Source of the DNA: Bacteroidota bacterium
Lineage (GTDB): Bacteria > Bacteroidota > Bacteroidia > Bacteroidales > Paludibacteraceae
Reading direction: 5' to 3'
DNA length: 50,074 bases
Assembly (NCBI GenBank): GCA_021779195.1
Contig: JAJYBB010000024.1
Location: 1-50,074 of the forward strand
Shown piece by piece: positions 45,567 through 50,074 of the stretch; the stretch's first letter is position 1; every line of letters begins with the position of its first letter. The translations under genes were made by a program, and so were the position numbers. The notes below the pieces were generated by a model, which saw only the letters and a list, made by a program, of their open reading frames with translations, searched no databases and was not told the DNA's origin.

Positions 45567-46835
45567 ATGAATATCCTTCTCCTCGGTTCCGGTGGTCGCG
45601 AACATGCAATGGCATGGAAAATTGCTCAAAGTCCAAAATTATCAAAGCTTTATATTGCCCCCGGAAATCCCGGAACGGCACAGATTGGTACAAATTTGCC
45701 CATCGCTGCCGATAATTTCGATGCGCTCAAGGATGCCGTTCTAAAAAACAATATTAACCTGGTGGTGGTAGGTCCGGAAGATCCGTTGGTAAAAGGTGTG
45801 GTGAATTTTTTTGCTGAAGATGCCTCCCTGAAGAATATTCCGGTGATTGGACCCGATAAAATGGGGGCACAATTGGAAGGAAGTAAAGATTTTTCAAAGC
45901 AATTCATGTTTCGTCATAACATACCAACAGCCGGCTATCTCAGTGTTACTGCATCCAACATTGACGAAGGAATTGTCTTTCTAAGAAACTTAAAAGCGCC
46001 CTATGTGCTCAAAGCCGATGGGTTAGCAGCAGGAAAAGGAGTGCTTATTCTGAATGATTTAGACGAATCCATTTCGGAACTTAACGCTATGCTCGGTGGA
46101 AAATTTGGTGCGGCGAGTAAAACAGTGGTGATCGAGGAGTTTCTTTCGGGAATTGAATGTTCTGTTTTTGTGATGACCGATGGCAAAAATTATAAAATAC
46201 TGCCCGAGGCAAAAGATTATAAACGTATTGGTGAAGGCGATAAAGGATTGAATACCGGTGGTATGGGTGCCGTATCGCCTGTGCCGTTTGCTGATGCTTC
46301 ATTTATGCGTAAAGTGGAAGAACGCATCATTAAACCGACCGTTGACGGGCTTTACAGCGATGGAATTCGTTACAAAGGCTTTATTTTCTTTGGACTGATC
46401 AAGGTAAATGGCGAACCCTACACCATTGAATACAATGCCCGTATGGGCGATCCCGAAACGGAAGTGGTAATGCTTCGTTTGAAATCCGACTTTATTGATT
46501 TGTTGGAAGGAGTAGCTGAAGGAAATCTGAATGATAAAATAATTGAATTCGATGAACGTGTGGCCGTAACGGTAATGTTAGTTTCGGGTGGTTATCCCGA
46601 AACGTTTGAAAAAGGAAAAATTATTACAGGATTAAATGCAGTTGAGGACAGTTTTGTTTTCCATGCCGGAACGACACAGAAAGACGGTGAAATTCTTACC
46701 AATGGCGGTCGTGTGATGGCCATCAGTTCGTATGGTAAAAGCAAAGATGATGCGTTATCGATTTCATTTGCCAATGCTCAGAAAATTAAATACGAAAAAA
46801 AATATTTCAGGACGGATATCGGATTTGATTTGTAA
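45567..46835 (+). CDS. purD: Phosphoribosylamine-glycine ligase
   Basis: Second step of purine synthesis: phosphoribosylamine, glycine and ATP give GAR. The 422 residues match the family: LLLGSGGREHAMAWK (4-18), then the ATP-grasp domain (YVLKADGLAAGKGVLI, VIEEFLSGIECSVFVM), GLNTGGMGAVSP and IEYNARMGDPETEVVM near the metal site, and the C-terminal subdomain. I start it at ATG 45567; the longer frame begins inside the promoter. The stop overlaps by one base an ATG that opens a decayed reading frame, so purD may once have headed an operon. Confidence 0.96.
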   Translation: MNILLLGSGGREHAMAWKIAQSPKLSKLYIAPGNPGTAQIGTNLPIAADNFDALKDAVLKNNINLVVVGPEDPLVKGVVNFFAEDASLKNIPVIGPDKMGAQLEGSKDFSKQFMFRHNIPTAGYLSVTASNIDEGIVFLRNLKAPYVLKADGLAAGKGVLILNDLDESISELNAMLGGKFGAASKTVVIEEFLSGIECSVFVMTDGKNYKILPEAKDYKRIGEGDKGLNTGGMGAVSPVPFADASFMRKVEERIIKPTVDGLYSDGIRYKGFIFFGLIKVNGEPYTIEYNARMGDPETEVVMLRLKSDFIDLLEGVAEGNLNDKIIEFDERVAVTVMLVSGGYPETFEKGKIITGLNAVEDSFVFHAGTTQKDGEILTNGGRVMAISSYGKSKDDALSISFANAQKIKYEKKYFRTDIGFDL

Positions 46836-47127
46836 TGCCATTAGGTAAGAAGAAAAAGATTGTTTATTCTGAAAAAGATTTGTGTTAGATTTAGATCTTG
46901 AACCTGTAAAAGTGCTTGAAAATCACTTTGATGCGATGCGCCAACTTGAGATTCAATCAAATTCTGAAAAAATCAAGTGGAAATCAATAAGAAATTAATA
47001 AATTAATCAAGCAAATTGAAAAATTAGAAAAGGAAGTTGAAGATACAAAGCAAACGAATTAAAGGAGGATGCTTATGATGATATTGTTTTTTTTGAAACG
47101 TTACTCGATTCAATGTATAAATTTTAA
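46835..47127 (+). pseudogene. Decayed reading frame downstream of purD
   Basis: The purD stop overlaps an ATG (TAATG) that opens MPLGKKKKIVYSEKDLC and then stops. After a one-base shift the other frame reads LDLDLEPVKVLENHFDAMRQ and onward to 46998. A shift back gives EINKLIKQIEKLEKEVEDTK to about 47060, and another gives EDAYDDIVFFETLLDSMYKF to a stop at 47125-47127. Coding-like pieces in two alternating frames suggest one small charged, partly coiled-coil protein broken by three single-base shifts. The family is not recognised. Sequencing errors could produce the same pattern. Confidence 0.42.
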
Positions 47128-47135
47128 AATTTAGT

Positions 47136-48287
47136 ATGGCAAAAATCTTAGTTATCGACGATGAACGCAGTATCCGGAATGCTATGAAAGACATTCTGGA
47201 ATTTGAGAAACATCAGGTTACTCTAGCTGAAAATGGCAAACAAGGATTGGAAACGGCTCTAAATACTTCATTCGATGTAATTTTTTCGGATATTAAAATG
47301 CCCGAAATGGATGGAATTGAATTTCTTACCGCTCTCAAAGAACAAGAAATGGAAGTCCCGGTAGTAATGATTTCGGGACATGGAAATATTGAAACGGCTG
47401 TGGAATGTATTAAGAAAGGAGCTTTTGATTTTATTGAAAAACCGATTGATCTGAATCGGCTTTTGATTACCGTGCGCAATGCATTGGACAAAAGCAACCT
47501 GGTAAACGAAACCAAAAATCTGAAGAAAAAAATTGCCAAACGGCATCAAATGGTGGGGATATCGCATGCAATCGAAAAGGTGCGGATGATGATCGAAAGG
47601 GTAGCGCCTACCGATGCGCGTGTGTTGATAACCGGCGATAATGGCACCGGAAAAGAAGTGGTTGCACGTTTATTGTTCGAACAAAGTAATCGCGCGAGTG
47701 CTCCTTTTGTAGAAGTGAATTGCGCTGCAATTCCTTCCGAACTTATTGAAAGTGAACTTTTCGGGCATGAGAAGGGATCTTTTACTTCTGCCATCAAACA
47801 ACGAATCGGTAAATTTGAACAAGCCGATGGCGGTACTATTTTTTTGGACGAGATTGGCGATATGAGTCTTTCGGCTCAAACAAAAGTGTTGAGGGTGTTG
47901 CAGGAAAATGAACTGACCCGTGTTGGCAGCGATAAAAGTATCAGAGTGAATGTTCGCGTGTTGGCGGCTACCAATAAAAATTTAAAGAAAGAAATCGAAA
48001 AGGGGCTTTTCAGAGAAGATTTGTACCATAGGCTCAATGTTATTCCCATTCATGTCCCAAGTCTTGACGAACGAAAAGAAGATATTCCGATATTGATTGA
48101 TCATTTTTGCGAACTCATTTCTAACGAACAGGGGAGACAGACAAAACGCTTTGAACCCGAAGCGATCGAATTACTAAAATCACGTTTGTGGACCGGAAAT
48201 ATTCGTGAGCTTCGCAATATGGTGGAAAGGTTGATTATTTTAGGCGGAGCAATAATTACCAAAGAAGATATTGAAATGTTTGGGTAG
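47136..48287 (+). CDS. NtrC-type response regulator lacking a DNA-binding domain
   Basis: A 383-residue sigma-54 activator-type protein: a receiver with D52 (FSDIKMPEMDG) and K103, then an AAA+ domain with Walker A GDNGTGKE (167-174), Walker B GGTIFLDEI (232-240), LFREDLYHRLNVI and WTGNIRELRN. Two oddities: the loop that contacts sigma-54, GAFTGA in classical activators, reads GSFTSA (214-219); and the protein ends at MFG, right after the AAA+ domain, with no Fis-type helix-turn-helix. It may act from solution, need a partner, or have another role. No histidine kinase is adjacent. Its ATG lies 9 bp after the decayed frame. Confidence 0.88.
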   Translation: MAKILVIDDERSIRNAMKDILEFEKHQVTLAENGKQGLETALNTSFDVIFSDIKMPEMDGIEFLTALKEQEMEVPVVMISGHGNIETAVECIKKGAFDFIEKPIDLNRLLITVRNALDKSNLVNETKNLKKKIAKRHQMVGISHAIEKVRMMIERVAPTDARVLITGDNGTGKEVVARLLFEQSNRASAPFVEVNCAAIPSELIESELFGHEKGSFTSAIKQRIGKFEQADGGTIFLDEIGDMSLSAQTKVLRVLQENELTRVGSDKSIRVNVRVLAATNKNLKKEIEKGLFREDLYHRLNVIPIHVPSLDERKEDIPILIDHFCELISNEQGRQTKRFEPEAIELLKSRLWTGNIRELRNMVERLIILGGAIITKEDIEMFG

Positions 48288-48404
48288 ATGGCAGTTTTAA
48301 ATAATCAACGGAGTTCTAATCTTCCGCTTTATAAGTTGTATTTTCGAACTTTATAGATAGCCATAATTTAAATTGTAAATTAATCAATTCAATTTTTAAT
48401 CTCA

Positions 48405-48926
48405 ATGTCAAAACCTGCATTAAAAAAGCATTTACAAACCCTTAGTAAAGAGCAACTCATTGATACAGTACTCGAATTATACGATAATGTGAAACCGGCA
48501 AAAGAGTATTTTGAGTTTTTTTTGAATCCGAACGAAAAGGAAATGTTGGAGAAGTTTCGGACTGCTATTGTTAACGAATTTTACCCGCGGGGAAAATTCT
48601 CTGAACCCAAAACTCGCTTTTCGGTAGCCAAAAAGGCTATTGCCGATTTCAGGGCGTTGAAACCTTCGCCAGAACTGTTGGGCGACTTAATGGTAACACT
48701 GGCAGAAATGGCTTGCAAATTTACTTACGATTATGGCGACATGTGGGAACAGTATTATACAAGTGCCGCCAACAATTATGAAGCTGCATTGAAATACTTG
48801 CAAAAAAACAATTTATTGGATAACTTCAAACTGCGTTGCGAAAATTGTGTTAAATATGCTTCTCCTTGTGGTTATGGTTTTGAGGATGATATATCTTCAA
48901 TATTTCATGATTATTATGTCAGTTAG
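48405..48926 (+). CDS. DUF6155-family protein
   Basis: A 173-residue soluble, mostly helical protein. The opening MSKPALKKHLQTLSKEQLIDTVLELY with VKPAKEYFEFFLNP matches the DUF6155 family as I remember it. Two cysteines in CENCVKYASPCGYGF near the end could bind metal. Function unknown. It follows the response regulator after 117 bp and precedes an eroded region. Confidence 0.7.
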   Translation: MSKPALKKHLQTLSKEQLIDTVLELYDNVKPAKEYFEFFLNPNEKEMLEKFRTAIVNEFYPRGKFSEPKTRFSVAKKAIADFRALKPSPELLGDLMVTLAEMACKFTYDYGDMWEQYYTSAANNYEAALKYLQKNNLLDNFKLRCENCVKYASPCGYGFEDDISSIFHDYYVS

Positions 48927-48956
48927 TATATTCCATTTCTTTATCCATTCTGTTAC

Positions 48957-49225
48957 CTTCTAAAATATTTGACGAAATACTTCAAATCATCCGCAGTGTG
49001 AAAAATGATGAAATTGCCTTGCACAAAATTCTTGATTTTCTGGAAGAGGAATTTTCTGTTGAATAAGAGTCAAATTGCCTAAAAAATATACCAATGTAGC
49101 CAAAGAATCAGCAAAAAGCGTTGAAGCTGGATTGATGTAATATTTAATTCCAATTCGCTCGAAACAGATGCATTTTCCAAAGAGTTGCTTTCGAAAATGT
49201 TTGATGTTGAACCTGAAGATGTTAT
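48957..49225 (+). pseudogene. 5' part of a broken UPF0158-like gene
   Basis: Coding-like pieces in different frames: SKIFDEILQIIRSVKNDEIA and on to EEEFSVE and a stop; then KLPKKYTNVAKESAKSVEAG followed by a stop; then, one frame over, FNSNSLETDAFSKELLSKMF and DVEPEDVIIE. These resemble the N-terminal half of small UPF0158-type proteins common in Bacteroidota (a KILDFL-type start, then a P-KY--VVKEIAD-like block and a NPDTLE-like block). At least two frame shifts are present. The continuation appears at 49660. Confidence 0.45.
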
Positions 49226-49231
49226 TATTGA

Positions 49232-49655
49232 GTATAGGCTTTGGTACCTACTTTATTTTTCACAACACTTGCAAACGATCGACCTCGTCCGGTGAGTAGA
49301 AAAATGGAGAGCAGTAGGCGTAGAAAACTGTTATGTTTGAGTCTCGACGAATTTCTTCGAAACGAGTTTAATAGTTTTCAGCCTACAAATGACTCATTTT
49401 TCGAGCGAAGCGGGCAAAACTTTCATTCTGCTGTTCCCTCTTCAGTTGAAGAGAATAGCCGAAGGTCGGGGGTGGTCTCTTAAATTTTTTTGCTTCGGTT
49501 GTTGGTTCAAGCCAATTGGAGCAAAGCAGAAATAGCCGACGCCAACTAAGTTAAATTCGTTGGAGGCAAATCTTGAAGTGAAGTTTTATAGGCTAATCGC
49601 CTGACATTAAACTTTATATTGAAATAGAGAATAGAACAGAACATCATTGTATGTT
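49232..49655. mobile_element. Segment interrupting the UPF0158-like pseudogene, origin unknown
   Basis: About 420 bp separating the two halves of the broken gene. Part of it (49290-49490) is richer in G+C than its surroundings and has many TCGA/CGAA repeats and a GGTCGGGGGTGGTCTC run. An 80-codon frame (49241-49483, plus) is compositionally odd and probably not a gene. No transposase, direct repeats or clear inverted ends were found, so the label of mobile or inserted DNA is tentative. Confidence 0.2.
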
Positions 49656-49659
49656 AAAA

Positions 49660-49897
49660 ATGTCCATTGGGGATAATCTATTATCATTGAACTTTTAAAT
49701 TCAAACGAGTTTTTTCAAATTATGGAAAAATTTGCAGATCAATTGAATCAAATATTAAAACGTTACTAACCATTGTATTGAATAATCATTAGTCTTCTGC
49801 AAATTTCAAAGGGATCATTCGTCAATACATCCTCCAATTGAACCTTGTGGAATTGAACGAAAATTTAATAAATGGTATTGGAAAGCCAGAAAAATAA
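49660..49897 (+). pseudogene. 3' part of a broken UPF0158-like gene
   Basis: One frame reads IIIELLNSNEFFQIMEKFAD and QLNQ (the I-IEPL-S-ESF-IME-FA block of UPF0158). A shift then gives TIVLNNH, a stop, and SSANFKGIIRQYILQLNLVE (the ALN-RKPFANFK block). It is the logical continuation of the piece ending at 49225. Several stops and shifts make it non-functional. Confidence 0.42.
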
Positions 49898-49964
49898 ATA
49901 TGTTTGTTTCTTTGAGGATGATTCATTGTTGCTCAAAGAAGAATTAAACTAGTGTTATGTTAGT

Positions 49965-49995
49965 TTTGATATGACGTATTTATTTATTATCTTTG
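49965..49995 (+). promoter_or_regulatory. Consensus promoter of the right-edge gene
   Basis: TTTG (49965-49968), 19 bases, TATCTTTG (49988-49995) is an exact fit to the Bacteroidota promoter. It lies 16 bp before the ATG of the partial gene at the window edge. Confidence 0.7.
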
Positions 49996-50011
49996 CAGCA
50001 AAAACTGCATT

Positions 50012-50074
50012 ATGATACTATACACAATTAAACTAAGTCAATCAGAAGTTGACGATTTAAAAAAGATAATCAAT
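50012..50074 (+). CDS. Partial CDS, probable IS630-type transposase N-terminus
   Basis: Twenty-one codons (MILYTIKLSQSEVDDLKKI and two more) run off the window. Bacteroidota IS630-family transposases typically begin MI-YT-KL---E---L--II, so this is the likely identity. It directly follows the eroded region. The call rests on a very short match. Confidence 0.45.
   Translation, partial: MILYTIKLSQSEVDDLKKIIN

Noticed and set aside
49241-49483. 80-codon frame in the right-hand region
   Set aside because: Ser/Arg-rich odd composition, lies inside the segment that interrupts the pseudogene, and no promoter or family match.
1-50074. CRISPR array, tRNA or rRNA genes
   Set aside because: No regularly spaced direct repeats and no tRNA TpsiC-like GGTTCGAnTCC context or rRNA-like sequence was found on either strand.

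Overview
The window is chromosomal DNA of a member of the phylum Bacteroidota, most likely order Bacteroidales (a Paludibacter-like or related family would fit, but I cannot fix the genus). The signs are: AT-rich DNA; the phylum-specific promoter pattern TTTG-N19/20-TAnnTTTG in front of several genes; a full-length hybrid two-component regulator (HTCS); type IX secretion sorting tails on two proteins; GH2 enzymes with DUF4982-type C-termini; a catalytically dead Nudix sugar regulator; and the argR-GNAT-argG cluster.

Layout. 1-4.5 kb (minus strand): a sugar module with a lipoprotein aldose 1-epimerase, an SSS-family sodium/sugar symporter and a Nudix winged-helix regulator, with two palindromes that share a core. 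4.7-7.6 kb: uvrA. 8.1-10.6 kb (plus): arginine genes argR, GNAT and argG behind an ARG-box-like leader. 10.8-12.3 kb (minus): a GtrA-like and a flippase-like membrane protein. 12.6-16.3 kb (plus): rsmA, then a metal-transport pair made of a PRC/MgtE_N/CBS protein that overlaps an unusual NRAMP-like transporter. 16.3-19.5 kb: a Fur-family regulator and mdh (minus), then pgk (plus). 19.8-31.4 kb: DUF1003 protein, GH2 glycosidase, HTCS (minus), a truncated double-AraC protein and a three-fold LamG/Ig-like protein with a type IX tail. This carbohydrate region has no SusC/SusD pair.

31.4-36.1 kb (minus): a lipoprotein rubrerythrin and DUF2231 membrane protein, a ferritin-like/VIT1 iron exporter-type protein, a structured RNA candidate, argC, a DUF1294 protein and trmD. 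36.2-42.3 kb (minus): a second, larger GH2 enzyme with two F5/8-type domains and a type IX tail; a stand-alone MetH reactivation domain; and a two-subunit ThrE-type exporter. 42.6-45.1 kb (plus): copA and copZ. 45.5-48.9 kb (plus): purD, a decayed reading frame, a sigma-54-type response regulator without a DNA-binding domain, and a DUF6155 protein. 48.9-50.07 kb: eroded DNA with an interrupted UPF0158-like pseudogene, ending in the first codons of what looks like an IS630-type transposase behind a consensus promoter.

How the parts work together. The two GH2 enzymes are clear relatives with different predicted addresses (one periplasmic or envelope, one type IX secreted). The HTCS beside the first is the likely polysaccharide sensor, and the symporter/epimerase module would bring in and condition the free sugars. 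The most unusual candidate system is the overlapping pair at 13.7-16.3 kb: the cytosolic sensor part of an MgtE magnesium channel, without its membrane part, coupled to an NRAMP-fold transporter that has lost the transition-metal signature residues. Second is the 130-nt three-hairpin RNA between argC and the VIT1 gene. No tRNA, rRNA or CRISPR array was seen.
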